From positions 54,983,452 through 55,047,451 of the forward strand of contig NC_063447.1 in assembly GCF_020379485.1 (NCBI RefSeq): a DNA stretch of 64,000 nucleotides. Reading direction: 5' to 3'. The position numbers were made by a program, and so were the translations under genes. Position 1 is the stretch's first letter. The number at the start of each line of letters is the position of its first letter. The DNA comes from Brassica napus (taxonomy: Eukaryota; Streptophyta; Magnoliopsida; Brassicales; Brassicaceae). Positions 22,297 through 33,226 of this stretch are shown piece after piece. A model generated the notes under the pieces. The model was not told the origin of the DNA and did not search any database. It was given only the letters and a program-made list of their open reading frames with translations.

Positions 22297-22534
22297 ACCA
22301 GGACGATTTAGTCCGGTGGTGTACGGCTTGCGGCTACAAGTACGGCCTCCGTGTTCGATTCGCACTGGCCACCAGGGAATTTACATGCGGACTTGCTCTG
22401 GCGCTCGAGACCGTAGACCGTTGCCTGGCCATGACCCACCCTCGGGTGTGCGTCCGCGCCGCTAAAGGGTTCGGTCTCTAGTCTGGACCCCCACGGTGGG
22501 GCCAGGACACTCGGTTATCAAAAAAAAAAAAAAA
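22297..22534 (+). mobile_element. tRNA-derived SINE
   Basis: A GC-rich unit of about 225 bp carries a pol III B-box-like GTGTTCGATTCGC near 22351, an A-box-like start near 22300-22320 (GATTTAGTCCGGTGG), and ends GGTTATC followed by 14 As. The same 3' wording (TTATCAAAA) ends the SINE at 54514-54757 and the stub at 46209-46248. A target duplication is not clear. Confidence 0.75.
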
Positions 22535-23966
22535 TATTTTGTTTTTGATATTGAACTTTAGTATCTAAACTGTTGATGATTTGAGTAAGAAGTTTAAACT
22601 GGCACATCATAATTAGAATCCATCTGAGTTGTTGTCATTTGTTAATCTCATGATGTGGCTTAGGGGCCAATGTCTCTACCATTTCTGTTTCTCACTGATA
22701 TGATGCCGGTTGCTCTAGGTAAGCTTCCAAGTTAAGTTCATCGACTATGATCTGCTCCTTTTGTGTTAGGCTATATTATCAAGTAGGACAAGATAATTTG
22801 TGGTGTTTGAAAAGGAAACACATGAACAAATGGGTTGCAAGTATCTTGAACATGATTTTATTTTGTGGTGGTGTTCATGCTATGTTGTTTTCTTTTGTTT
22901 GAGCTTGTTAATTAACATTCGGTCCGGCCACATTCAGTACGGACAGATGTTCTTCGCAGGTGCCATTTCTTCTCATCATCTCTGGTGAATCAAAGTTTAG
23001 TCTTACTTACGACATATATTATGAGCTTTTTGACTTGTTGATCAAGTCACAGATGGTTTGATTTTGTGTAGTTGACTAGCTGTACACATTTCGTGATACT
23101 GCTACCATGTCTTACATCAATCACTGCACTAACATTTAACACGATCCACACATCCTCCATGGACACCAGAGGGATATGTTGAAGCATTTCTTTATGTCTC
23201 CACGGAGAGTTGAAATCACTAGGAACCAAACTTCAAAAAGGTTGGTGCACCAAAGGATCTCAAGGCTCCACCTGCTTATCACTGATAAGCTGTATATTAT
23301 ATGTTATTTACTTGTCTGCCAATGATGATGATATAACTTTGGAAGCCGAACCAGTCATTTGTGTACTTTTGTAGTTAGTGTTGTTGGCTCTAGTAGCTGT
23401 CTCTCTTCTATGGGAGAGTATTAGTTTGTTAATCTAATCCTTTAAAGTAGGCCTACTTTAAAGGGTTCTGATGGCTCTGTTAGCCTCTCTTGCACTTTGG
23501 TCCCATTCCTTTGAATTCAGATCAGAATTCAGAGGATTGCCGTCACGGCTCACCCATCCAAAAAGACCCTTTTACCACGAAGCACAACTCTGGCCCGCCC
23601 GGCTTTAGCACTCTTTCTTCTTTGAGCTTTGGGAAAATCTGAGAACTCGTAATAACTCCTCGTTTTGGAAAGCTACTGTAACTTGTTAAGCAAGCAATTC
23701 TTTTAAGCGAAAAAACCGAAGTAAAAAAAAGAGGGTAAAATCTGTGTGTTTGGAAAATAACTTGGTGAAGTCTCGAAAGCAAAACAAAAAGATCGTGCTT
23801 CGTATTCGTAGGCACCAATTAGTTGATTGGTAAACTACAGGGAAATCGTAACAGATTATAAAAACAGGGGTCATTTTGCAAATATTGTTTAAAAAAAAAT
23901 ATTGTATGTCCCGACGTCGTTTAATGAATCATAAGTTTTCTTCCTATTGAAAACCAAGTGTGGGTC
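22535..23966. other. Intergenic with a possible exon relic and a 26-bp palindrome
   Basis: No intact gene is seen. At about 23157-23285 (+) a coding-like stretch with two internal stops ends NFKKVGAPKDLKAPPAYH then TGA. I cannot name the family. A perfect palindrome CCTTTAAAGTAGG/CCTACTTTAAAGG lies at 23439-23464. Part of this could be the remains of a further gene. Confidence 0.35.
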
Positions 23967-24810
23967 ATGGCTTCAATGTTGACTTGGTTAAGATACATGG
24001 CTCACAAGCTTGAGTCTCAAGGTTCCTCTCTTTCACTCTCTTGTTAGAACTCTGCTTTCTTCTTAATTGATGATATAATCATCTGTTTAGATGAAAAAGG
24101 AAGACTTTTGATTCTTGAATGCTTCTATATTCATACGGATCCAAAGGTTTCTACTTGTGTGTCTATATAAGTGTTTGTTGGAAGTAGTATAGATCTTTAC
24201 ATGATCTATGCTTACTCATTGGGATTCTGTCCTTAGGTATCTATTCGTTGGAGATACTGTAGTCTTAAAGGACCCAAAAAATTCAGATAAGTGTCTAATA
24301 AGAAGATTAGCAGGTGTAGAAGGATTCGAGATGGTATGGGTGATGATGATGATAAGGAGGAGCCTTTTGTTCTCGAAAAGGATCAGTGCTGGGTAGAAGC
24401 TGAAAACAAGGAGATCAAAGCTAAGGTACAATCACTTCTTGGGATGCTCTAAAGCAAAAGTATAGTTCTCTTTCTTGTTGACTTCATCACACTTTGTGTG
24501 TGTTGCTTTTGAACAGGAAGCATATGATAGTCGTTACATTTGGTCCAGTTTCAACAGCAAACATTGTTGGAAGAGCTATGTATTGTCTGAGAACAGCTGT
24601 GGTTCATGGTCCTGTTCGAAACAGGTACAAAAAAGCTGAAAGTCTTTCTCGTCTCTTAGTAAAACAGTTTTATCTTTGGTTTTGCTTACACTCTTAAAAT
24701 GCTTGTGAATCAGTGACACTGCAATGGGACGAGATTCTCCAATCCTGGCGATAGAATTGGACGTGGAAGAGATGGCTAAAAACCACAATAAAGAGACACT
24801 TTTTTGTATA
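23967..24810 (+). pseudogene. S26-type peptidase (At2g31140/At1g06200-like) pseudogene
   Basis: Exon-like pieces are recognisable. A first piece at 23967-24020 encodes MASMLTWLRYMAHKLESQ. A second from about 24239 to 24424 encodes YLFVGDTVVLKDP, IRRLAGVEGFEM and, after a frame change near 24333, EEPFVLEKDQCWVEAENKE. A third at 24517-24624 encodes EAYDSR and, after one extra T near 24534, FGPVSTANIVGRAMYCLRTAV. A final piece at 24716-24785 encodes GRDSPILAIELDVEEMAKNH. GT-AG borders remain (AAG/GTACAA, GAACAG/GAAGC). The exon that should carry the catalytic Ser is missing. The family is a mitochondrial/plastid signal-peptidase-like protein. The CACTA element inserted just past its end. Confidence 0.75.
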
Positions 24811-24831
24811 CTTCACTACAAGAAAACACAC

Positions 24832-25262
24832 CGAATTCCGACGGAGGTTCCGACGGACACCAAGGTCGTCGGACATTTGCGACGGAATACTGACAAATTT
24901 CCGACCAAATCCAAAAAAATGAAGTCGTCGGAATTCCGTCGGCCATTTCCGACGGAATTCCGACGACATACGGTTCGTCGGAATTTTCCGACGACTTTTC
25001 GACGACATTCCGATAAAAAATGTAACCGTTGTAGTCGTCGGAAGTTCGTCGGTATATTCCGACGGAATTCCGACGACATTCCGATTAACAGCAAAGTCGT
25101 CGGAATTCCATCGGTATTTTCCGACGGAATTCCGACGAACCATGTGACCGTTGCCGACAAATACATATGACCGTTGTATAGCCGTTTGGGATTGGACAAT
25201 TCCGACGGAATTCCGACGGACTTCTTTATCCGTCGGAATTTCGTCGGAAAGTCGTCGGAGGT
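24832..25262. repeat. 5' subterminal motif array of the CACTA element
   Basis: Repeated CCGACGGAA / TTCCGACGAC motifs occur in both orientations and often pair into short hairpins; one perfect 19-bp stem with a 6-nt loop is 24924-24942 with 24949-24967. In En/Spm, TNPA-type proteins bind such subterminal motifs to bring the ends together and to regulate the promoter. That role is inferred here. Confidence 0.85.
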
Positions 25263-25278
25263 CCGTAAGCAATTTCCT

Positions 25279-25286
25279 ATAAATAC
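25279..25286 (+). promoter_or_regulatory. TATA box of the TNPD-like gene
   Basis: TATAAATA lies 76 bp upstream of the start codon, directly after the subterminal array, and is followed by a CT-rich 5' UTR. Confidence 0.65.
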
Positions 25287-25361
25287 AACCCCTCCTCATT
25301 CAACTCATTCACACTTCATTCTCTCTTCATTCTCTTTAGTCATAACAATTCCGTGAAAATC

Positions 25362-28300
25362 ATGTCTTCAGAAGTTTATTATCGTTCGTGGATGGATAAA
25401 CCTCATTTGGATCCGAACACCAATTTGCTTACGGAAGAATACGTTCAAGGGATTGGAGAATTCATGAGGCTTGTTCAACAGCAACCGGATGCAAAAAGTG
25501 GTATGTTAAGATGTCCCTGCTCTTCTTGCAATAATAATAAGGTTATAAAAGAATTTGATGTTTGGACTCATTTGTATATGAAAGGGTTTTCACGTAATTA
25601 TAAAGTTTGGTACCTTCATGGGGAAACTGGTTATGAATATGGTAGTACTAGCGAACCTCAGCCTGTTAGTGAACCTCAGCCTGATATTAGGTTAGAAGAA
25701 TCTAGAACGGATATAGATTATGGTGTAGGTACTGAGCAGATGGTACATGATCATTATAGAGGGGAAGAACCAAACCCCGAGTCTAGGAGATTTTTTGACA
25801 TGTTGGATGCAGGAAAACAACCTTTGTATCAAAATTGTAGAGATGGTCATTCAGTCTTATCATCTGCAACTAGATTAATGGGTATTAAGACAGACTATAA
25901 TTTGGCTGAAGAATGTATGGATGCGATTACTGATTTTGTCAAAGGTATTCTACCTGAGGATAACCTTGCACCGGGTTCATACTACGAGGTTCAGAAACTT
26001 GTTGCAGGTCTTCAACTACCGTATGAAGTGATAGATGTATGTATTGACAACTGCATGATCTACTGGAGAGCGGATGAGACACGGAATGTATGCAAATTTT
26101 GTGGGAAACCTCGTTATCAGGAGACGAGGGGAAGAGTTCCGATCCCATTCAAAAGAATGTGGTATTTGCCTTTGACGGAAAGATTGAAGAGGTTGTATCA
26201 GTGTGAGCGCACAGCAAAAGCAATGAGATGGCATGCAGAGCATTCCACAAATGGTGAGATTAGACATCCTTCAGATGCAAAGGCTTGGAAACATTTCCAG
26301 TCAACATATCCAGAATTTGCGGAAGAGAGAAGAAATGTTTATCTTGGATTATCTACTGATGGTTTCAGCCCATTTGGAAAGCATGGAAGGCAGTATTCTC
26401 TATGGCCAGTTATTGTGACACCGTACAACTTACGGCCGAGCTTGTGCATGCGACGAGAGTTTTTGTTTCTCTCAATTCTAGTCCCCGGGCCAGATCATCC
26501 TAAAAGATCACTAGATGTGTTTCTTCAACCACTAATATATGAGTTGCAACAACTATGGGCGCATGGTTTTGAGACATACGATGTTTCGCGCAAAGAAAAC
26601 TTTCAGATGCGGGCAGTACTTATGTGGACAATAAGTGACTTTCCAGCATATGGTATGTTATCTGGATGGACAACACATGGGAAGCTATCATGTCCATATT
26701 GTCAAGATGACACAGATGCTTTCCAACTAAAGAACGGAAGGAAAACGTGTTGGTTTGACTGTCACAGACGATTTCTACCACCTGATCATCCATACCGCAG
26801 GAGTAAGACTTCGTTTACGAAGAACAAGCAGGTGTTTGATGGTCCACCTGAGGAAGTTAGTGGGAAAGATTTGTTGAAGCAGTTTAGGTATTTTGATGCA
26901 GAAAGGACGCCAGATGTAGGTGGACATGAAAACATTCGAGTCAATGCGGTTGGAGAGCTACATAACTGGCACAAAAAGAGTATTTTCTGGGATCTACCAT
27001 ATTGGGAGAGTCATCTATTGCGGCATAATTTAGATGTCATGCATATTGAGAAGAACTTCTTCGATAATCTGATGAACACAGTCCTTAACATCCAAGGTAA
27101 AACGAAGGATAATTTGAAGTCAAGGTTGGATTTAGTCGATATTTGTGATCGTTCTGAACTTCACGTTGATGAGAACGGTACGGCCCCTTTTCCCATTTAT
27201 CGGCTAGATGGTGCTAGAAAAGAAGAGTTCTTTGATTGGATTACAGAGAAAGTGAAATTTCCTGACGGATATGCATCAAATTTGGGGAACTGCGTTGATA
27301 GAAGCGAAGGAAAGTTTACTGGCTTGAAGAGTCATGATTGTCATGTAATTATGCAGCGCCTCCTTCCGTTTGCCTTTTCAGCATTATTGCCACGTAATGT
27401 TCATGAAGCAATTGCAGGGATTAGTGTTTTTTTCCGTGACTTATGCAGCAGAGTATTGACTGAAGAGGGTATTAATAATTTGAAGACAAACGCACCAGTC
27501 AGCATGTGCAACCTTGAGAAGATATTTCCTCCATCATTCTTTGATGTAATGGAACATCTTGCTATTCATCTCGCAAGAGAATTGGAACTTGGTGGTCCTG
27601 TGCAGTACAGATGGATGTATATTTTTGAGCGTTATATGCATCATCTGAAGAAGATGGTCAAAAATCAAAGCAGGGTGGAAGGATCTATAGTGGCACAGGT
27701 GATCAATGAAGAAACTGCAATCTTTGCTGAAAATTATTTTCCACCAGAAGTGCAAACAAAACACCGAAGACCTGCTCGGCATGATGATAGAGGGGAGAGA
27801 GCAACATATCATGTTACTGTCCCAAGCATGTTCAAGGAAATAGGACGACTTAGTGGAAAATTCACGAAGCGGAGACTTACGGACACTGAGAACGCTCATT
27901 TGCAAACATATTTGCTCACCAACTGTGAAGATGTTCTACAATATGAGAGGTAAAAATATTTATTCATTTATTGTTAGATTAATATTCAATAAATTTATTT
28001 CATATTGATAATATTTTTGTATATAGTGTATATATGGCGGAGTTGCGTATGACTCACAGGCATGCAACAGAAGATGAGCTTCGACAACTTAGAGATAACG
28101 GATTTGCTGCGTGGCTTCGTAGTTATGTGAGTCATATATCCTATTACCCTATGCAAATGATTAGTTTAAATTTAATATATATAAACTAATTAATTTTGCA
28201 ATCATATATGTTTTTTTTTATAGGTGAATGATGGTTTGGCCAGAGGTCTTGTGTTCGATGATTGGATACGCGAATTTGTGCAGGGACCAAACTATGTGGT

Positions 28301-28964
28301 CAAATCATATCCTAAATTTTGTACGCGAGGATATGCATTCACAAGGAAAGGTCATTCTAAGACAACATATGATGCTGGTGTTTCATCTTCTTCTGGTGAC
28401 GATGTCTACTACGGCAACATAAAAGAAATATTGGAAATCCAATTTCCTGGAATGGTTGGATTGCGTTGTGTAGTATTCTATTGTGATTGGTATGACACCA
28501 CCCCAGATAGAGGAGTGAAGATTGATGCGTTTGGTGTTACATCAGTTCATTCGCGGCGGAAACTTCAATATTATGATCCCTTCATTCTTGGTTCGCAAGC
28601 TGATCAGGTATGTCAATATATTCATAATTTTTTACCAATATAATTAATTAATGTTATATATTGAACTAATACTTTGTATAATTGATATGTATAGGTGTGC
28701 TACATCAGTTACCCTCGGGTGACGTACAGAGACGATCCATGGGTTACTGTAACGCAAATCAACCCAAGAGGACGAGTGGATGGAACTTCTGATGATGATG
28801 AACCATTGCAACCAGAGTCTACCAGCAACGCCCAGGCAGTTGAAGATTTGGAAAATGTTCAACTCGTTGAGAATTTGACTGTGTTTGGACATGATGCTGT
28901 CGTACATTCAGAGCCGGAAGCCGAGGTTGGGGAGTTTGATGAAGATTCAGAAGATTCTGATTAG
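25362..28964 (+). CDS. TNPD-like CACTA transposase, four exons
   Basis: Predicted exons 25362-27949, 28027-28126, 28224-28607 and 28695-28964 have GT-AG borders and join in frame to 1,113 residues. The start is ATG of MSSEVYYRSWMDKP; a GTG three codons earlier is not used. Domains are a transposase-associated region (about 5-88, with a CPCSSCNN zinc-like motif), a tnp2 transposase core (about 210-440; GLSTDGFSPFG with Asp near 333, DFPAYGMLSGW near 426, CPYC), a DUF4218-like region (about 650-790; MQRLLPFAFSALLPRNV), and in exons 3-4 a DUF4216-like region (VVFYCDWYDTTPDRGVK, QVCYISYPR) with an acidic tail. It should cut at the element's ends in the nucleus. No stop or frameshift is seen. Confidence 0.9.
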
Positions 28965-29827
28965 TTTTTTTTTTTTTTTTTTTTAATGGTCCGTCGGAAA
29001 TCCCTCGCAATATACCGACGACATAGCGACGACAACGGGTTTCATTGAAAATTGGAAAGGTCGTCGGTATTTCGTCGGAAAATACCGACGACATTCCGAC
29101 GAACTTGTCGAGTTCGTCGGAATGTCGTCGGTATTTTCCGACGAAATACCGACGACATGTTTTTCTATAAAGTTTCAATCATAAAAATCTATAAATTTAG
29201 ATGCCAAAACTATGAAAATAACACATAATAAGTGTTTAGTATAGTATTAGATCGCAACCGTTCAAATATAACAACTCATTAAAATATTTATGTATGCATA
29301 TCATTGTTTTCATAACATCTCATCTTAACATTATGTACTTATACAATCATATTTATATAAGCTTACACTACAAAAAATATTGTTGTGTAAAATCGTGTTA
29401 TAAAACATTTTTATTGTTAAATCTTTATGCAAATACTATATATATTATCAAAGGTTTGGATTTTGCATTTAGAAACTTGAAAAGAACACCCTAAACACTA
29501 AGTCGTCGGAATTCCGTCGGAATATACCGACGGAATGTGTCCGTCGGAATTTCAATTAGCCCGGGAGAACCAAACCGCTTGAAAATTTTCGCGAATCGGC
29601 ATTTGGTATATTTTAAATATACCGACGGAATACCGACGAACCCGTGTCCGTCGGAATCCACGGAAATAAAAACCCTTCTCCTTTCTTCTTCGTTATCTCC
29701 GCGGCCTCTCTCTCTCTCAAAACTCTCCGGCGATTTCGGCGATTTCGGCGACTCTCCGGCGATTCCGGCCTCTCTTCACCGGCGAATCCTCTCCTCACCC
29801 TCCTATCTCTTCCCCAAACCCCAAATC
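28965..29827. repeat. Internal CACTA intergenic region: large hairpin and second motif array
   Basis: Between the two genes lie an internal array of CCGACG motifs (28988-29157), an AT-rich spacer containing an isolated CACTACAAAAAATATT (29365-29380), and another motif array (29503-29660). The last array sits directly before the CT-rich leader of the TNPA-like gene (29670-29827). Motif arrays inside the element, not only at its ends, are unusual and suggest separate control of the second gene. Confidence 0.75.
29059..29157. repeat. Near-perfect 46-bp-arm inverted repeat
   Basis: Arms 29060-29105 and 29111-29156 are exact reverse complements, with a 5-nt loop (TGTCG). The arms consist of the same CCGACG motif units as the subterminal arrays. 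Lying about 95 bp past the TNPD stop, the repeat is probably in the 3' UTR or terminator region. Confidence 0.92.
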
Positions 29828-31980
29828 ATGTAAGAATCATCCCAAACCTTTTTTTTTTCAATTGTTTAGGGTTTTGGAAGTTGATCTCGGATTTTAGGTT
29901 GTTTGATTGAACATTTTAGGATTGAATGGATAGTTTAGGATATATAAGTTAGGATTGTTGTTTTAGTTTTTTTTGGAACATTTTTTGATTTTTAAAAACG
30001 TTTTTTGATTTTTTAAAACGTTTTTTTATTTTTAAAAACGTTTTTTGATTTTTAAAAACGTTTTTTTGAAAAAAATATAAATATTTAACACCATTTTTCT
30101 TCATTTATAAATTTTAACAACATTTTTCTATATTTATAAATTTTTTATAATTTTGTATACATATATATATATATGTAAATCATGTATAGTAAAAATTTTA
30201 AAATTTTAAAATTTTTTATATTTTTTTTTAAGTTTCCACTAATAAATATTTAACAACATTTTTTTTTAAAATATAAATATTTAACAACATTTTTCTTCAT
30301 TTATAAATTTTTAACAACATTTTTCTATATTTATAAATTTTTTATAATTTTGTATACATATATATATATATATATAAAAGGTTTAATAGTTTTTTTTAAA
30401 ACGTTTATAAAACCTTTTGTAAATATATAAATGAAAATATGTTTGATGGGTTAATTTTTTTTTTTTAGGGCCGAGGATGAAGCCCGCCCCGCAGCCCGTC
30501 TTCGACGTAGTTCGGTGAGCGGTTCCCGTGCATCGGTATCGTCTCATGACTCGGTTCCCGCATATATTCCCGCTCCAGCTCCCTCTGCCCCTCACGCTGC
30601 CCCTCACGCTGCTGCTCAACAGGATCCGGGGGTCATGCCGGTTCATCTATTGGTTCAACAACCAGGTCGAGAGCATCTCCCGTTTCTCCAACTCAACCCA
30701 CGACGAGGCCATAGCACTTGGTTAGTATTTTTTTTTATTTGTACCGTTATATTTTTTGCTTTAATTAACTTGCTAACTTGTATTTTTTTTTAAAGGTTCA
30801 CCAAGTCGAAAAATGGCATTAGCCGGAGCATCAACCAGATGATGTACTCCATGCTCCGTTTTGGATATCCAAAGTGGAGTGTGATCCCTTCCGACGAACG
30901 AGAGTTGTGGTTTCGTCAGTTTGCGGTATAGTAACCCTTCATTTTTTTTAAGTTTTTACATTTTTTTACATATATTTACTTATTAAATTGTGTTTGTTTT
31001 GTAGCAAGAGTTCAACTGGCACTCCGATCTTACGGAAACAGTCCGTAAGAAATTCAACGAAAAGGCCATGGACTCTTACACAAAGCAGATAAACGCGTGG
31101 AAGACAGTTTGGCAGAAGAACAAGAAGCCACGGTTCATCAACGGGGGGGTGTGGGAGCAGTTGATAGCTCATTGGGAGAGGGAAGACACTGCAGAGACGT
31201 CTTCTAGGAACTCCAGGAACCGGAAGAGCGATCGTGGCGGGAAAGGTATGTATGTGCACAACCTCGGCGCTTGCTCCATGTCTACTAAGGAGGATGAACT
31301 TGTAAGTTTTTTATTATTATTTATCTTTATATTTTTTAAATAAATATTTTATATATTTTTTGGCTAATAATGGCGGTTTTTTTAGATCGAAGCAAATGAC
31401 GGTAATCCCGTTGATCGTCTCCAACTCATTAAGGTGGCTCACACTAACAAGACGACGGGTCAAATTCAGGACCCCGTGATCAGAGGTGTAGTTGATTTGG
31501 TGGAAGCTGAGATAGTTTCTCAATCTCAGCCTCTCTCTGATGACGGCGACTCCACGGGAGCTTCAACCAACCTGTCTCTATTGCAAATAAATGAGATGGT
31601 TGAAAAGGTAATTTTTTTTATTAATATATTTTTTTTATAATGTCGATTACTTACTTGTCCATATTTACTTACTTTAAATATTTTTGTAGGCGGTTCCTAA
31701 AAGGAAAGGAGGCCGTTTAGTTGGGTTGGCCCGTCGTGCTTCTTCGTATCCGGCATCTTCTTCGCAAGCTCCGTATGCCGATCCCATGATTCTCGAGGAG
31801 CTACATGACAAAGATGAACGGATTGGGGCATTGGAGGAGCAGAACACCACTATCCTTTCGGAGAATGCCACTATCCGTTCGGAGAATGCCACTATCCTTG
31901 CTGAGTTGGCATCCCAGAAGAAGTTCAACACCGAGATTATGCAGAAGCTAGATCGTTTGATGTCTTCGAGTTCATCTTAG
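29828..31980 (+). CDS. TNPA-like CACTA protein, six exons with split start codon
   Basis: The proposed exons are 29828-29829 (AT of ATG), 30469-30720, 30796-30925, 31005-31301, 31386-31607 and 31690-31980, all with GT-AG borders, giving 397 residues in one frame. The first intron divides the start codon AT/G; the product begins MAEDEARPAARLRRSS. An Ala/Pro-rich N-terminal part is followed by the plant transposase-like core of TNPA relatives (SINQMMYSMLRFGYPKWSVI, ELWFRQF, WHSDLTETVRKKF). The C-terminus has a coiled coil (about 340-390; LEEQNTTILSENATIRSENA) suited to dimerisation. Related proteins bind the subterminal motifs. Splicing is predicted by eye; the perfect frame across six exons is strong support. 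Confidence 0.83.
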
Positions 31981-32179
31981 TTTATTTCGGCTTTATAAAA
32001 CTTTCGGAATGTTTTTTTTTTCTATTTCGGTTTGTATGAATTTTAAACTTTATGAATGTTTTTTTCCTATTTCGGTTTTTATGAATTTAAATTTTATAAT
32101 ATTATTAGTTTTAAATTTCCAATTTTTTAAATTTATTAATATCAAAAAATATATAAAAATGCAAAATTAATTTGTAAAA

Positions 32180-32600
32180 AAAAAGGGTATATACCGACGG
32201 ACAACGGTCGTCGGAATATACCGACGGACATATATCCGTCGGAATTTACCGACAAACTCATTTCCGTCGGAATATACCGACGAACGTGGTTCGTCGGTAT
32301 ATTCCGACGACCGATGTCCGTCGGTAAATTCCGACGCCCAAAGTTCGTCGGAATAAACCGAGGAACCACGTTCGTCGGAATTGTAGTTTTCCGATGAACT
32401 CTGGTCTCGTGTAGCCGCATCGTAATATCGTCGGAAGTTCGTCAGAATGATGTTTCTCGGTATTCGTCAGAAAGTCGTCGGAATTTCTGACGAAATTCCG
32501 ACGAATTTTTTTTTTCCGACGAAACGATACCGACGGACGGGTTCGTCGGAAATTCGTCGGAATAGACCGATTCCGACGAATTTCCGACGATTTCGGCCAT
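32180..32600. repeat. 3' subterminal motif array of the CACTA element
   Basis: Many copies of ACCGACGGAC / TTCGTCGGAAT-type motifs in both orientations, ending about 25 bp before the right terminus. They mirror the 5' array and are the likely binding sites for the TNPA-like protein. The stretch 31981-32180 before it is the AT-rich 3' end of the TNPA-like gene. Confidence 0.85.
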
Positions 32601-32859
32601 CAGAATCCCCCTGTTTTCTTGTAGTGCTTGGTGTCACAGCTAAATTGCGTTATTTGTTTTAAAAAATAATTGTTGTTAATAAAAATGTGTATACTACAGA
32701 AAGAATGACAGGCCAGTTAATAAAATTGGATTTTTTAGAACATGGTTATCGGAAGGGTTTTTTTTGTCTGAAAAAAAATTAAAAGCGAATCCATTTCATT
32801 CGTCAGGCCAATAAAATTGGCCCAATCCGTTATGAAGGTTCCAAAAAAAAAAAAAAAAA

Positions 32860-33160
32860 TAGTGGTTCAGCTGAGAACGAACCAGAGCAGGCCATAGTGG
32901 ATCTGAGTGGCGCCGAGCCGTTATCCGTCCACTGCAGAGAGCGGGAAGTAGTCGCTGCTCTGTGAAACCAGCCTGACGCATTGCCTTCCGACTTTAGCAC
33001 CCACCTGATTCGAGCCTTCGCTCAAACCAGACAGATAACTCTCAGCTTGGACTGGGCAGCTCAGAAACTTGCCACACCAGACCCGACCCGTGGACCAAAC
33101 CAGTGTTCCACCATCTTATTGTCCCCACTTGGGTCACAAGCTCTCGTTACTTAGCTCGAC
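32860..33160 (-). ncRNA. 7SL SRP RNA gene
   Basis: On the minus strand this 300-nt sequence reads as a plant signal recognition particle RNA. It starts GTCGAGCTAAGTAACG, contains the Alu-domain stretches AACACTGGTTTGGTCC and GAGAGTTATCTGTCTGG, and the S-domain wording GCTAAAGTCGGAAGGCAATG, GTCAGGCTGGTTTCAC and CCGCTCTCTGCAGTGGAC. It ends in a run of 17 Ts (plus-strand As 32843-32859), a pol III terminator. SRP RNA is the scaffold of the particle that targets secretory proteins to the ER. The first base reads GTCGAG rather than the usual GCCGAG. The CACTA element ends only about 230 bp beyond the terminator. Confidence 0.92.
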
Positions 33161-33183
33161 GTTGAGTTGCTGCTTCTGTGACC

Positions 33184-33226
33184 TATATAAAGAAACGTAA
33201 TATGGAAAGAAAAACCGATGTGGGAT
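33184..33226 (-). promoter_or_regulatory. Pol III promoter of 7SL: USE and TATA
   Basis: On the minus strand the upstream element ATCCCACATCGG (33215-33226) is followed about 24 bp downstream by TTATATAGG (33183-33191), which lies about 24 bp before the RNA start. That USE-TATA spacing is the one known to give pol III transcription in plants. Confidence 0.88.

Larger units (their letters stand above)
24814..32626 (+). mobile_element. CACTA (En/Spm) transposon, apparently complete
   Basis: The ends are CACTACAAGAAAACA (24814-24828) and its exact reverse complement (32612-32626). They are flanked by the direct repeat CTT (24811-24813 and 32627-32629), the 3-bp duplication expected of CACTA elements. 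The 7.8-kb body carries two genes in the same direction, TNPD-like and TNPA-like. Dense arrays of short inverted motifs of the TTCCGACGGAATTCCGACGAC type sit at both ends and also inside. Both genes can be read through with consensus splice sites and no stop, so the copy may be autonomous. Confidence 0.95.

Noticed and set aside
22290..22481. Short protein in the GC-rich block
   Set aside because: The block is the body of a SINE; the frame includes its B box.
24832..25262. CRISPR-like or satellite array from the repeated CCGACGG motifs
   Set aside because: Motifs are irregularly spaced, occur in both orientations and sit at CACTA ends; this is the known subterminal pattern.
24816..25299. Open frames across the CACTA 5' array on both strands
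   Set aside because: They arise because the CCGACG motif lacks stop codons; no start context, no homology, and they cross the TATA region.
29613..29910. Small proteins in the CT-rich stretch before the TNPA-like gene
   Set aside because: The stretch reads as a 5' UTR followed by a splice donor; products are low-complexity Ser/Arg sequences.
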